64,000 nucleotides of DNA from Deinococcus apachensis DSM 19763 (GCF_000381345.1 NZ_KB906401.1:124001-188000), one strand, 5' to 3'. Shown: positions 1 through 15,736, numbered from the stretch's first letter. The notes: generated by a model from the letters alone, not told the origin. A program made the numbers and translations.

Positions 1-2029
<2,029 letters not shown>

Positions 2030-2060
2030 GGGTGCGCTCCCAGTGCAGGAAGTGGGAAGG

Positions 2061-2118
2061 GGTCAGGAGTCAGTGGGAAAGACAGAAAAGACAACCCACC
2101 CACCACTGACTCCTCACC
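2061..2118. repeat. Inverted repeat between dnaX and cinA
   Basis: A 16-base arm at 2061-2076 (core GGAGTCAGTGG) is matched by its reverse complement at 2103-2118 with a single mismatch, leaving a 26-base A-rich centre. It lies in the divergent intergenic region. It could be a small dispersed repeat or a hairpin in the dnaX or cinA leader; the sequence alone does not decide. Confidence 0.6.
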
Positions 2119-2229
2119 ACTCACCGCAGACCTCTTCACCCGCCCAGTGTACCGGGGCCGCTCGGGGCACGGGGTGAGGGAAACTACCCGCCGCGACCAA
2201 CGGAGAATGGGACCCGCCGCGCCGAGCAT

Positions 2230-2285
2230 GGACATACACTTCTGGCATGTCCCCCCTGGCATCCTGTTTCGCTATCCCCTATACT
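2230..2285 (+). promoter_or_regulatory. Candidate promoter and palindromic site upstream of cinA-thpR-recA
   Basis: TATACT at 2280-2285 is a good -10 box; CTGGCA at 2256-2261 is a 4/6 match to a -35 box with 18-base spacing. Immediately upstream, GGACAT (2230-2235) and ATGTCC (2247-2252) form an interrupted palindrome. In Deinococcus the recA operon is normally under the DdrO/RDRM radiation response, whose motif carries ATGTC and GACAT half-sites; here the half-sites are present but in swapped order, so this is not a canonical RDRM. Confidence 0.4.
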
Positions 2286-2299
2286 CAGGCGAGGTTGTT

Positions 2300-5315
<3,016 letters not shown>

Positions 5316-5329
5316 GAGCAGCCAATCAA

Positions 5330-5369
5330 GGAGGCCCGGTCTGACTGACGACCGGGCCTCCTCCTTTTT
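5330..5369 (+). terminator. Terminator of the recA operon
   Basis: GGAGGCCCGGTC (5330-5341) pairs perfectly with GACCGGGCCTCC (5350-5361) across an 8-base loop and is followed by TCCTTTTT. Confidence 0.92.
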
Positions 5370-5461
5370 CAACTCGTCCTGTCCCCGCCATTTCCCCTAT
5401 CCCACCCCTCCTCCTTTCAGCGGATGCCGCCGTCCTGCGCTCCGGGCAAACTGAAGTCACG

Positions 5462-5539
5462 CTTCGGGTGGGGCTTCCGCACGGGACGCATCGACAACCC
5501 ACCCGAAGACGGAGCCCCCACCCGAGTGAAGGTGGGGGC
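5462..5539 (-). terminator. Two hairpins downstream of bioY
   Basis: GCCCCCACC (5514-5522) and GGTGGGGGC (5531-5539) form a 9-bp stem with an 8-base loop just after the bioY stop. A second 11-bp inverted repeat, CTTCGGGTGGG (5462-5472) with CCCACCCGAAG (5498-5508), follows. The T-tract is weak on the minus strand, so termination may rely on stem strength. Confidence 0.6.
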
Positions 5540-5557
5540 GTTCCAGTGGGGCGCCGA

Positions 5558-6136
<579 letters not shown>

Positions 6137-6147
6137 GTGATGTCCTC

Positions 6148-7071
<924 letters not shown>

Positions 7072-7206
7072 GTTCAGTGTTTTAGCCCATCGGCTGAACG
7101 GGGGCAATGGACTGGGTTCAGAGGAGGGGACGAGGGGACCTTCCCCCGCGGCTCAACCGTGACGCCCGCGTCAGCCCTTCATCAGGCCTTTTGCTATCTT
7201 CGAATC

Positions 7207-7611
7207 ATGACGATGGTGCGGCAAACCCGGCAGCGACAGGCCGTGATCGAGGTGCTGCGCGCGTCGCGGGCACACCCGGACGCGGCGTGGATCCATGGTC
7301 AGGTGCGGGGGAGCCTGCCCAACGTGAGCCTGGGGACCGTGTACCGCACGCTGGACGCCTTGGTGCGTGACGGCGTGGTCGTGACCATCGAGCGCGCGGG
7401 GCAGGCGACCCGTTACGACTACCGCCGCGAGGGCGAGGACCACCACCACGCGGTCTGCCGGGGCTGCGGCGCGATCTTCGACGTCGAGGCCGAGGCGATG
7501 CCCTGCGTTCCGGTGGCGGCCCTCCCGGCGGGTTTCCGGGTCACCGAGGTGCGGCTGGAGTTCATGGGGCTGTGCCCGAACTGCGCCGACACCCCCGCCG
7601 AACAGCCCTGA
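7207..7611 (+). CDS. Fur-family metal or peroxide-responsive regulator
   Basis: 134 aa, typical of Fur/PerR/Zur. A winged helix (recognition helix around SLGTVYRTLDAL, residues 41-52) is followed by a dimerisation domain with the HHH cluster at 79-81 and two structural-zinc CxxC pairs (C84/C87 and C123/C126). The LGTVYRTL helix and two CxxC motifs are most like PerR, but the sensed signal cannot be fixed from sequence. TATCTT at 7195-7200 lies 6 bases before the ATG with no Shine-Dalgarno, so the transcript is probably leaderless. It diverges from birA. A terminator follows directly. Confidence 0.9.
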   Translation: MTMVRQTRQRQAVIEVLRASRAHPDAAWIHGQVRGSLPNVSLGTVYRTLDALVRDGVVVTIERAGQATRYDYRREGEDHHHAVCRGCGAIFDVEAEAMPCVPVAALPAGFRVTEVRLEFMGLCPNCADTPAEQP

Positions 7612-7614
7612 GCC

Positions 7615-7637
7615 CCCACCCCACCGGGTGGGTTTTT
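7615..7637 (+). terminator. Terminator after the Fur-family gene
   Basis: CCCACC (7615-7620) and GGTGGG (7627-7632) form a stem with a 6-base loop followed by five T residues. Confidence 0.75.
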
Positions 7638-7687
7638 GCGGCCCATCCAGCCGTTTTGTCCTGCCCCCGCCGCGCTAGCCTGCGGAC

Positions 7688-8341
7688 ATGACCGCGCCCG
7701 CGCCCGCCGCCCCTCGCCCGTCCCCCCTGCCGCCGTTCCTGCTGGGGTGGGGGCTGGGGGCGCTGCTGTTCCTGCTCGTGCGGGGGCTGGAGTCGGCGCT
7801 GCTGCGTGACCCCTGCGAGGGCCGGACCACGCTGGCCCTGCTCGTGCCGCTGCTGCTGGGGCCGGGCGGCATCGCCTTCACCACGACGAACTGGGGGCGG
7901 CCCCGGCGGGTGGCGCTGGGGCTGGGGCTGGTGGTCGCCTCCTTCCTCCCGGCGCTGGCGGTGGGGGTGCGCGACATCGGCGTGCTGCGGACCACCGGCT
8001 GCGCGGGCGGGTACGTGGTGATCGCCCCGGAGGGCCGCCGCTCGGTCTCGGAGATCACCGTGCGGGAGGGCGAGTCGCTGGACCTCACCGCGCGGGTGAG
8101 CGGGTACACGCCGCAGTCGCATCCCGGCCCCTTCGCCCTGAGTGTCCGCAGCCCCTCGCCCGGCGTCACCCTCACCCTGGGGCAGGCGAGTGCCCCGGCG
8201 GGCACCGCCGTGCCGCTGCGGGTGACGGTCGCGCCCGGCACGGCGGCCAACGCCTATACCGTGACGGTGCAGGGCGTGCAGCGGCAGGGGGACCGGAGCT
8301 TTGCGGCCGAGGGGACGCTGACGGTCAACGTGCAGCCCTGA
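7688..8341 (+). CDS. Membrane protein with extracytoplasmic Ig-like domain
   Basis: 217 aa, not a family I can name. Three hydrophobic helices lie in the first half (about residues 17-37, 46-62 and 75-95). The second half is a beta-rich stretch of short Thr/Val/Gly strands (VSEITVREGESLDLTARVSG onward to LTVNVQP) resembling a single Ig-like or bacterial cohesin-like domain, probably outside the membrane. TAGCCT at 7676-7681 stands 6 bases before the ATG, so the mRNA is probably leaderless. It sits between the Fur-family gene and the large ATPase gene, each with its own start signals, so there is no strong functional link. Confidence 0.75.
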   Translation: MTAPAPAAPRPSPLPPFLLGWGLGALLFLLVRGLESALLRDPCEGRTTLALLVPLLLGPGGIAFTTTNWGRPRRVALGLGLVVASFLPALAVGVRDIGVLRTTGCAGGYVVIAPEGRRSVSEITVREGESLDLTARVSGYTPQSHPGPFALSVRSPSPGVTLTLGQASAPAGTAVPLRVTVAPGTAANAYTVTVQGVQRQGDRSFAAEGTLTVNVQP

Positions 8342-8386
8342 AGGCCAGGGCGGCCTCCACATCCCTTCCGGCGCCCGGCTTTTCTG

Positions 8387-8440
8387 TACCATCTAAACGA
8401 GAGGGCGTCCTCCTGGTGGAAACGGGGGTGTTTCCGCGGC
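8387..8440 (+). promoter_or_regulatory. Leader of the large ATPase gene: -10 box and start-proximal hairpin
   Basis: TACCAT at 8387-8392 can serve as a -10 box. Just before the ATG at 8441, GGAAAC (8418-8423) pairs with GTTTCC (8430-8435) around GGGGGT. The hairpin buries the only purine-rich stretch available as a ribosome binding site, so it could modulate translation. Confidence 0.35.
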
Positions 8441-11400
8441 ATGACCGATTTCGAGGCCCGTCTCCGGTCGCTCCACCTGCGGCGCGCGGGCCTGGCGCTG
8501 GGGCTGTGGGGTGAACCGGGCGTTGGCAAGACGTTCACGGCCCGGGCATGGCTGCGGGGGGTGGCCTGCCGGACAGTCACGGTCCACGCCCGGACCCCGC
8601 TGGCCGACCTCGTGCGGGCCCTGCCCGTTTCCTCGCGGCTTCCCGCCTGGGCCGGGCCGACCCTGGAGCGCCTCACGCGGGGCGAGTACGTCGAGACGGC
8701 CCACGCCGCCGAGGCGGTCGCCGCCCAGCTGCGGGCCGCCGCGCCCCTGATCCTCCACGTCGAGGACCTGCACGAGGCGCCCCCGGAGCGGCTGGACTTC
8801 TTCAGCGCCCTGGCGCGCGGCACCCGCCGGTCACGGGGTGTGGGCCTGCTCGTGACGAGCCGCGCCCACCCCCCGGAGGCGTTCGAGGCCGGGCGCTGCG
8901 AGCCATTGGACGCCGAGCGCACCCGCCTGCTGATCGAGGGGGAGGTGGGGGGCACGCTGCCCGGGGAGGCCGCCGAGTGGGTCTTCCGGCGGGCCGCGGG
9001 CAATCCGCTGTTCACGCTGGCCTATGTCCGCGACCTCGCCCGGACCGGGCACCTGTGGAACGACACCCGGCACTGGCACTGGCGCGAGCCCGCGCGCGAG
9101 GTCGTGCCGCTGAGCGTCGAGGCCCTGATCGAGGGGGCGCTGCGGGAGGCCGCGGGGGTCCCCACGCTCGCCGCCGCGCTCGGCGCCCGCGCGACGTTGC
9201 CGCAGGGGGCGAGCCGGGTGCTCTGGGCACGGGTGGCAGGTGTCGGGCTGGACGAGCTGGAGGCCGCGCGGCTGGAACTGGAGCGGCGCAGCGTGTTCGT
9301 GGGGGACGGTTTCGCACATCCGCTGTACCGCGAGCTGTGCGGCCGGGTGCTGGACCCGGCAGGGCAACGCGAGCTGGCCCGGCGCGCCCTGGTCATGCTG
9401 CCCCCCGACGACCCGGCGGAGACGGCGGCGCTGATCGAGGCGGCGGGGCTGGAGGCGGCCGAGGCCCGCGCGCTCCTCGGGGCGGCGGCGCGGCGGGCCG
9501 GGACCGCGGGCAACGGGGTGATGGCGGCGCGGTTCCTCGCCCGAGCGGTGGGGCACACGCGGGGCGGGGAAGCCGCCCGGCTGGCCCTGGAGGCGGCCCG
9601 GAACCTGCGTGAGGTGGACGTGGGCGAGGCGACCCGGCTGGCCCGGCTCGCGGCGGGAGACCCGGCCACCCGGGAGGAGGCGTTGTGGCTCCAGGCCGAA
9701 CTCCTCGCGGCGCAGGGACAGGGCCGCGAGGGCGAGCGGTTGCTTGAAAGCCTTCCGCCGGAGGCGCGCCAGGGCCCCGCCTTTCTCGCCCGGGTGCTGG
9801 GCCTGCGCGCCCAGGACAACCACGGGCTGATCGAGCTGCTGGACGCCCACCCCGGCCTGCTCGCCCACGCCGACCCGGGAACGCTGTGGCGGGCGGCCCG
9901 CGCGCTGGCCTACCAGGGCCGCAGCGAGGAGGCCGAGGCCATCGCGGCGGGGGTGCTCGCCCGGCCCGGCCTGAGCCCGGAGGGCCGGGCGCTCGCCCTC
10001 AAGGTGCAGTCGGTGGTCCAGCAGGTGCGGGGGGACTTCGGGGGCATGGAGCGGCTGGAGCACGAGGTGTTGGACTTCGCCCGCGCGAGCGGCAACCTGC
10101 GCCTGATCGACGCGGCGCTGTTCAACCGGGCGATGGCGCTGGGCACGCTGGGCCGCCTGCGCGAGCGCGACGCCTGCCTGGAGGAGGCGCTGCGGGTGTG
10201 CCGCGCCCTGGGGGACCCCACCGCCTACGTGATCGCCCAGGTGGCCTACGGCACGGCGCTCGCCGAGTCGGGCGAGTACGAGCGGGCCGAAACGCTGCTG
10301 CTGGAGGCCCGCGCCTTTCTAGAGGGCGTCGACGTGAGCGGCTACCTGGTGGACTGCGAATGCGCGCTGAGCGACCTGTACCGCTCCTGGCAGCCCGCCC
10401 ACAGCCGCGTTCTCGCCATCAGGCATGCCCGGGCCGCCCTCGACCACGCCCGGCGGCTGGACGACCTGCGCTCCAGAGTCCAGAGCCTGTCCACCCTCTC
10501 CCTTGCCGAGGGCTGGGCGGGGGAGGCCGAGCGGGCCGCAGCCCTCGCCGGAGAGGCCCTCGACCTCCTGGGGACGCTCGACATGCCCGAGCTGCGGCTG
10601 ACCGCCCTGGGGGCCCGGGGAACGGCCCTGGCCGCCCTCGGCCTGCCGGACGGGGCGCGGGCCGCCTTCGGGGAGGCCGAGGCCCTCGCCCGGCGAGTGG
10701 GCAACCTGCGTGAGGCGCACGCCGCCGGGCTGCACCTCGACCGCCTGGCGAACGACCTGTCGGGCGCCCGCGAGCGGCTGGCCTGGTTCGAGGCGCACGG
10801 CCTGCCGGGCCACGCCGCGCAGGCCCGGCGGCTCTTTCCCGAGCTGGAGACTGGCCCTGCCCCGGCGGCAGCCCCCACCCTGCGGCTGGATGTTCTGGGG
10901 GACATGTGCTTCAGCGACGGCGGCGGCACGCGGCCGGTGCGCGGGGGGCGGCGCCAGGAGTTGCTGGCCCTGCTCCTCCAGGCCCGGCTGCGCGGTCAGG
11001 CCGAGGTGTCGCGGCTCGACCTGCTGGAGGCGCTCTACCCCGGCGTGGGCGAGCGGCAGGCCGCGGTGTCCCTGAAGGAACTCGTCCACCTCACCCGTGG
11101 CGCCCTGGGCCGGGGCCTGATCCAGACCACGCCCGGCGGCTACGCGCTCGGCGAGGTGGGGTCCGACGCTGAGGCCTTCCTGCGAACCGGCGAGACCCGG
11201 CTGTGGCGCGGCCCCTACCTGGGGGGCCTCACCCTGGAGCTCGCCGACGACAGCATCCGGGAGGCGCTGCACCACGCGCTGCGGGGACGGATGGCCGCCC
11301 TGCTGGGTTCCGACCCGCTGGAAACGGCCCGCCTGGGCCGCCTGCTGCTGGAGGCCGAGCCCTACGACCGGGAGGCCCTGCTCCTCACCCTGCAGGCGTT

Positions 11401-11530
11401 GCGGGCGGGCGGCAACCACCGCGGCCTGAAGCGGCTCTACGAGGACGCTCGCGCCCGCTGGCGCGAGGTGGGCGAGCATCTTCCCCCCCACTGGGCCGAC
11501 TTCATCGTGGAAACGGCGCCCAGCCGGTGA
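8441..11530 (+). CDS. P-loop ATPase/TPR protein with C-terminal SARP-like winged helix and BTAD
   Basis: 1029 aa. Residues 24-31 are a Walker A (GEPGVGKT) and E108/D109 close a Walker B strand (LILHVEDL), followed by an ATPase helical region to about 330: a STAND/AAA-type switch module. The middle, about 340-800, is Ala/Leu/Glu-rich helical repeats of TPR character. From about 813 to 903 an OmpR-like winged helix appears, ending in the hairpin TTPGGYAL, and about 905-1025 is a bacterial transcriptional activator domain (YDREALLLTLQALRAGGN). Classical SARP regulators such as AfsR carry the winged helix and BTAD at the N terminus; here the order is reversed. It is likely a ligand- or partner-triggered transcription factor. 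Target unknown; the protease gene downstream is the nearest candidate. Confidence 0.82.
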   Translation: MTDFEARLRSLHLRRAGLALGLWGEPGVGKTFTARAWLRGVACRTVTVHARTPLADLVRALPVSSRLPAWAGPTLERLTRGEYVETAHAAEAVAAQLRAAAPLILHVEDLHEAPPERLDFFSALARGTRRSRGVGLLVTSRAHPPEAFEAGRCEPLDAERTRLLIEGEVGGTLPGEAAEWVFRRAAGNPLFTLAYVRDLARTGHLWNDTRHWHWREPAREVVPLSVEALIEGALREAAGVPTLAAALGARATLPQGASRVLWARVAGVGLDELEAARLELERRSVFVGDGFAHPLYRELCGRVLDPAGQRELARRALVMLPPDDPAETAALIEAAGLEAAEARALLGAAARRAGTAGNGVMAARFLARAVGHTRGGEAARLALEAARNLREVDVGEATRLARLAAGDPATREEALWLQAELLAAQGQGREGERLLESLPPEARQGPAFLARVLGLRAQDNHGLIELLDAHPGLLAHADPGTLWRAARALAYQGRSEEAEAIAAGVLARPGLSPEGRALALKVQSVVQQVRGDFGGMERLEHEVLDFARASGNLRLIDAALFNRAMALGTLGRLRERDACLEEALRVCRALGDPTAYVIAQVAYGTALAESGEYERAETLLLEARAFLEGVDVSGYLVDCECALSDLYRSWQPAHSRVLAIRHARAALDHARRLDDLRSRVQSLSTLSLAEGWAGEAERAAALAGEALDLLGTLDMPELRLTALGARGTALAALGLPDGARAAFGEAEALARRVGNLREAHAAGLHLDRLANDLSGARERLAWFEAHGLPGHAAQARRLFPELETGPAPAAAPTLRLDVLGDMCFSDGGGTRPVRGGRRQELLALLLQARLRGQAEVSRLDLLEALYPGVGERQAAVSLKELVHLTRGALGRGLIQTTPGGYALGEVGSDAEAFLRTGETRLWRGPYLGGLTLELADDSIREALHHALRGRMAALLGSDPLETARLGRLLLEAEPYDREALLLTLQALRAGGNHRGLKRLYEDARARWREVGEHLPPHWADFIVETAPSR

Positions 11531-11555
11531 CGGAAGAAAAAACAGAAGAAAAGCC

Positions 11556-11583
11556 GTCGCCCTGAGCGGGGCGAAGGGCCCCT
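11556..11583 (+). repeat. Degenerate intergenic repeat, copy 1
   Basis: The sequence fits GTC(A/G)CCCTGAGCG, a short variable part, then GCGAAGGG(T/C)CC. Similar copies lie at 11702-11728 and, inverted, at 57980-58007. All three are outside genes. Confidence 0.5.
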
Positions 11584-11701
11584 GCCGTCACGCTCCGTGA
11601 TGCTTGGCTTGCGCTCAGCAGGACAACTCTCCCGTCAACTGTCCTGACGCTCGCTGCGGCAAAACCCCGCCCTTCCCTGACCCGGGCATCACCGGGTCTC
11701 C

Positions 11702-11728
11702 CTCACGCTGAGCGGCGAAAGGAGACCT
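11702..11728 (+). repeat. Degenerate intergenic repeat, copy 2
   Basis: CTCACGCTGAGCGGCGAAAG followed by GAGACC, aligned with copy 1 at 11556. The 260 bases between the ATPase gene and the protease gene (11531-11790) hold these two copies and no credible coding region. Confidence 0.4.
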
Positions 11729-11790
11729 GCTGCCGTTCACCCCGTCCGGGATCACCCTTCCCCCCCCTCTCCCCGTCCCAGGAGTTCACC

Positions 11791-13419
11791 ATGCTCAAGC
11801 CCCATACCCTGCTTCTCGGCCTGTCCATCAGCCTGATCGCCTGTGGTCAGTCGGGAAGTCCCGGGGGTGACCCCGCCCAGGACGCCTTCTTCGGGGGACA
11901 GCCCGAGTTCGGCGCCCCCCTGCCCGCCGGGGCGCAGGCCGTGACCCCGGCCGTGTTCATGGACCTCGTCAGGGACGGGGCCAGGGTCGTCACGGCGCAG
12001 GACCTCGCGGACGAGCGGGCCCGCCAGGCGCAGCAGGACGCCCAGGATGAGCAGGATGCCCGCGCCTACATCCAGGAGCATCCCGAGTTCAGCGCGCTGC
12101 TGGGTCCCAACCCGCCGGACGCGATCAACCCGGACGGTGACCGGCTCGTAAGCGTCCCGACGGCGGGCGGGCCGAAGCAGGTCGTGCTGATGGGACCCGC
12201 CTTCGGCCGCGCCAGCCTGGCCACCCACGCCCGCACCTTCCCGACCCAGGCGAACCAGGCCAACCTGTACGCCGAACTGTACCCGGACCTCGCCGCGGCC
12301 TTACGGAAGCTCGACATCAACATCACCCAATTCGGCCTGCCCACCCCGGGCGAGGCCCGCCAGCTCGACGCCCGGCACCTGCTGGACCTCAACCGCAGGG
12401 TCGGGAGCATCGCCCGGGAGTACGCGGGCCGGATTTCCGACCTGATCTTTACCCTCGACCCCATCGCCTCCGAGGTCGGCACGGCGGACCAACTGGACCG
12501 CACCCAGACGGGGGCCTGCGAGGCGCCCGCCAACCTGGGCCTGTACAAGAACTTCGACTGGCCGCTCAAGACCCTCACGACGAGCGTGAAGGATCAGGGC
12601 CAGCGGGGCACCTGCTGGGGCTTTGCGACCGTGGCGGCGTTGGAGGCCGAGATCGCCCGGCGCGACCACGTCCAGGTCAACCTCTCCGAGCAGGACTACG
12701 TGGGGCACCGCTTCCTGGACTGGGCGCCGCGTGATTTCGGCGACGGCGGCGACCCCCTCTTCATCGCCCAGAAGGCGAGCGCGGCGAACTACACCTTCGC
12801 GTACGAGAAGGGCTGGCAGTACAACAAGAGCCTGAGCCGGGTCGTGCCCACCGGCACCCAGACCTACACGAACTCCTGCGACGGCTACCAGGACGCCACC
12901 CACAACTACGGCGTCTGCTCGGACACCAACTACCAGGGCTACCTGACATACGTGCCCTACAAGGGCCGCGTCTACCTGCTGCGGAGCCTGCCCAACACCG
13001 GCAACAGCTCCGGCTACCGCATGCAGCCCCCCAGCGATTTCTGGGAGCAGGACAACAAGGACCGCAGCATGGTGATCCTGCTGCTGCGCTCGGTGCTGGG
13101 GCACGCGACCACCCTGACGCTGGACATGCGGTACGTGGCACCCGACGCCAACGGCTACGCCCCCCTCCAGACGATGAAGACCCTCCCGGACGGAACGCCG
13201 GACTTCCAGCTCACCCACGTGATGACGGTCACGGGCTTCATCAACAGTCAGAACCTCGCCAAGAAGGTGCCCGGCGCCCCGGTCGCCGACGACTACGGGT
13301 ACTTCATCGTCAAGAATTCATGGGGCGACTGCTGGGGCGATCAGGGCTATGTGTACCTGCCCTGGACCTTCGTCAAGACCTTCACCGGCCAGGCCAGCAC
13401 GGGCCTCCTGCCCGAGTAG
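11791..13419 (+). CDS. Lipoprotein papain-like (C1A) cysteine protease
   Basis: 542 aa. A signal peptide ends in the lipobox LIAC with the lipidated cysteine at residue 18, so the protein should be anchored outside the cytoplasmic membrane. After a 240-residue pro-region or linker the C1A peptidase domain begins: oxyanion Gln and catalytic C275 in DQGQRGTCWGFA, H476 in LTHVMTVTGF and N509 in KNSWGDCWG. All triad residues are present, so it should be active. Extra cysteines in the catalytic domain could form disulfides. The ATG is supported by AGGAG 9 bases upstream. Substrate unknown; possible roles are feeding on extracellular protein or envelope turnover. It follows the large regulator gene in the same direction. 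Confidence 0.9.
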   Translation: MLKPHTLLLGLSISLIACGQSGSPGGDPAQDAFFGGQPEFGAPLPAGAQAVTPAVFMDLVRDGARVVTAQDLADERARQAQQDAQDEQDARAYIQEHPEFSALLGPNPPDAINPDGDRLVSVPTAGGPKQVVLMGPAFGRASLATHARTFPTQANQANLYAELYPDLAAALRKLDINITQFGLPTPGEARQLDARHLLDLNRRVGSIAREYAGRISDLIFTLDPIASEVGTADQLDRTQTGACEAPANLGLYKNFDWPLKTLTTSVKDQGQRGTCWGFATVAALEAEIARRDHVQVNLSEQDYVGHRFLDWAPRDFGDGGDPLFIAQKASAANYTFAYEKGWQYNKSLSRVVPTGTQTYTNSCDGYQDATHNYGVCSDTNYQGYLTYVPYKGRVYLLRSLPNTGNSSGYRMQPPSDFWEQDNKDRSMVILLLRSVLGHATTLTLDMRYVAPDANGYAPLQTMKTLPDGTPDFQLTHVMTVTGFINSQNLAKKVPGAPVADDYGYFIVKNSWGDCWGDQGYVYLPWTFVKTFTGQASTGLLPE

Positions 13420-13826
13420 GGCGCCGGGGAGAAGAAGCCCACCCTCCAGGACGCCCAATGTGCAATACAGAAAACGCGGTGCAGCACGAGGAGTTTTTCC
13501 TCCTCCCCTTGCGGGGGACTCGGAGAGCTGCTTACAGCGGGCCGGGGAGGGGGGTGACGAGCGCGGCTCGTCCTCGTGTGCGACGGCAAGAACTTACACT
13601 GCCCCACTTCGCATCCGGCGTCTTGGGAAGAGGGTTGGGTGAGGAGTCTTTTCAACCGGACGCTCTTCATATGTCCTCTGCTCCGGGCCCTGCCGGATGC
13701 GGCTGCACAGACTGCAACCCAGAAGCAGGAGGAGGGGCAGCCCCTCGCAGCGGATGGCACGTGACGGTCCGTGTCCCCTCACACACCGGGACGTTTCCGG
13801 TGGAGCCGACCCGGTAGGCTGGACGG
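13420..13826. other. Intergenic region without a supported gene
   Basis: About 400 bases after the protease gene. Open frames here lack start signals and family similarity. The part at 13500-13560 (CTCCTCCCCTTGCGGGGG and later GGGGAGGGGGGTGA) resembles the G/C-rich block at 20028-20066 and may be a remnant of the same dispersed intergenic repeat, interrupted by about 25 bases. Confidence 0.5.
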
Positions 13827-14477
13827 GTGAACGTGGCCGAACTCTCCAGCATCAGTCTCCAGACCTTCCTGACCATGTTGGTGGTGATGGACCCCATCGG
13901 TCTGGCGCCGGTCTTTATCGGGCTGGCGGGCAGCCGCCCCAGTTTCGAGCGGCGGCGGGTGGCGGTCCGGGCGTCGCTGGTGGCGGGCGTCATCATCCTG
14001 CTGTTCGGCCTCTTCGGGCGGGCGCTGCTGGAACACCTGGGGATCAGCCTGAGCGCCTTCCGGGTGGCGGGCGGCATCCTGCTCTTTCTGATCGCGCTCG
14101 ACATGGTGTTCGCCCGCCCCAGCGGCAGCAAGGAGACGCCCGAGGAGGAGCAGGAGGCCCACGAGCGTCAGGACATCAGCGTGTTTCCACTGGCGATTCC
14201 CCTCATCGCGGGACCGGGCACGCTGGCGAGCATCATGATCCTGGCGGGGGACGCGCACGGCAGTCCGGCGCTGCTGGCGGCGGTCTTCCTGGTCACCGCC
14301 CTCGTGCTGGGGCTGTGCTACCTCGCCCTGCGCCTGAGCGGGCAGATCGCGCGGGTGATCGGCCTGACGGGCGTCCACGTGGTCACGCGGGTACTCGGCG
14401 TGCTGCTGGGGGCGCTGGCCGTGCAGTACGTGGCCGACGGCGTGCTGGAGTTCCTGCGGGGTGCCGCCGAGGGCTGA
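13827..14477 (+). CDS. MarC-family integral membrane protein
   Basis: 216 aa with six predicted membrane helices. The family signatures are present: [14 protein letters not shown] near the N terminus and a second conserved segment [20 protein letters not shown] after a charged cytoplasmic loop rich in Glu (about residues 98-113). The function of the MarC/UPF0056 family is not established; the old link with multiple antibiotic resistance is not well supported. The start is GTG, chosen because TAGGCT at 13815-13820 lies 6 bases before it and no Shine-Dalgarno is present, so the mRNA is probably leaderless. The gene stands alone. Confidence 0.88.
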   Translation: MNVAELSSISLQTFLTMLVVMDPIGLAPVFIGLAGSRPSFERRRVAVRASLVAGVIILLFGLFGRALLEHLGISLSAFRVAGGILLFLIALDMVFARPSGSKETPEEEQEAHERQDISVFPLAIPLIAGPGTLASIMILAGDAHGSPALLAAVFLVTALVLGLCYLALRLSGQIARVIGLTGVHVVTRVLGVLLGALAVQYVADGVLEFLRGAAEG

Positions 14478-14550
14478 AGCGCGCGGCTCAACGCTTCCCT
14501 AAGCCACCTGACGCAACATTCCCCAGACGCCCAACCTCTAGAATGGCCTC

Positions 14551-15117
<567 letters not shown>

Positions 15118-15193
15118 GGGCGAAAGAGGACGCGGACAGGAGAGGCGGCGACGTCTCTCTTCTTCTTTGACCACCTCCCCTACACTGCCCCCC

Positions 15194-15736
15194 ATGAACC
15201 GCGACCAGGCCTATGCCCTGATGACCGAGCACACCCCCTCCGAGTCGCTGCGGCGCCATATGCTGAACGTCGAGGCCGCGATGCGCTGGTACGCCCGCCA
15301 CTGGGGTGAGGACGAGGAGTTGTACGCCGTCACCGGCCTGCTGCACGACTTCGACTATGAACAGCACCCGGGGGAGCACCCGACCTGGGGCGTGAACTAC
15401 CTGCGCGAACACACCGACACGCCGCCCGAAGTCCTCGACGCGATTCTGGGTCACGCCACGTATACCGGCGTCCCGCGCGAGACGCGGCTGGCCCGGACCC
15501 TCTTCGGGGTGGACGAGCTGACCGGGCTGGTGCAGGCCGCGGCGCTCATTCGCCCGGATAAGGACGTGCGGCAGGTCGAGCTTTCCAGCCTGAAAAAGCG
15601 CTTCAAGAACCGGGCCTTCGCGGCGGGGGTGAACCGGGAGGAGGTCGTGCAGGGGGCGCGGGAACTCGGGGTGGACCTGGACACGCATCTGAACAACGTG
15701 CTGAGCGCCATGCAAGCGGCGGTGCAGGAGGGGTGA
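15194..15736 (+). CDS. HD-domain hydrolase
   Basis: 180 aa. The metal-binding HD signature is visible: H22 in the first helix and H51-D52 in GLLHDFDYEQHP, with a later GHATY segment. The family includes small phosphohydrolases acting on nucleotides; substrate not determined. The C-terminal third (LIRPDKDVRQVELSSLKKRF) is typical of the short HDIG-type proteins found beside housekeeping genes. TACACT at 15181-15186 lies 7 bases before the ATG, again a leaderless-type start, so this gene has its own promoter and is not tightly coupled to the HNH gene 76 bases upstream. Confidence 0.88.
   Translation: MNRDQAYALMTEHTPSESLRRHMLNVEAAMRWYARHWGEDEELYAVTGLLHDFDYEQHPGEHPTWGVNYLREHTDTPPEVLDAILGHATYTGVPRETRLARTLFGVDELTGLVQAAALIRPDKDVRQVELSSLKKRFKNRAFAAGVNREEVVQGARELGVDLDTHLNNVLSAMQAAVQEG

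Noticed and set aside
13320..13817. Open frames after the protease gene
   Set aside because: They overlap the protease end or the repeat-like region and lack start signals.
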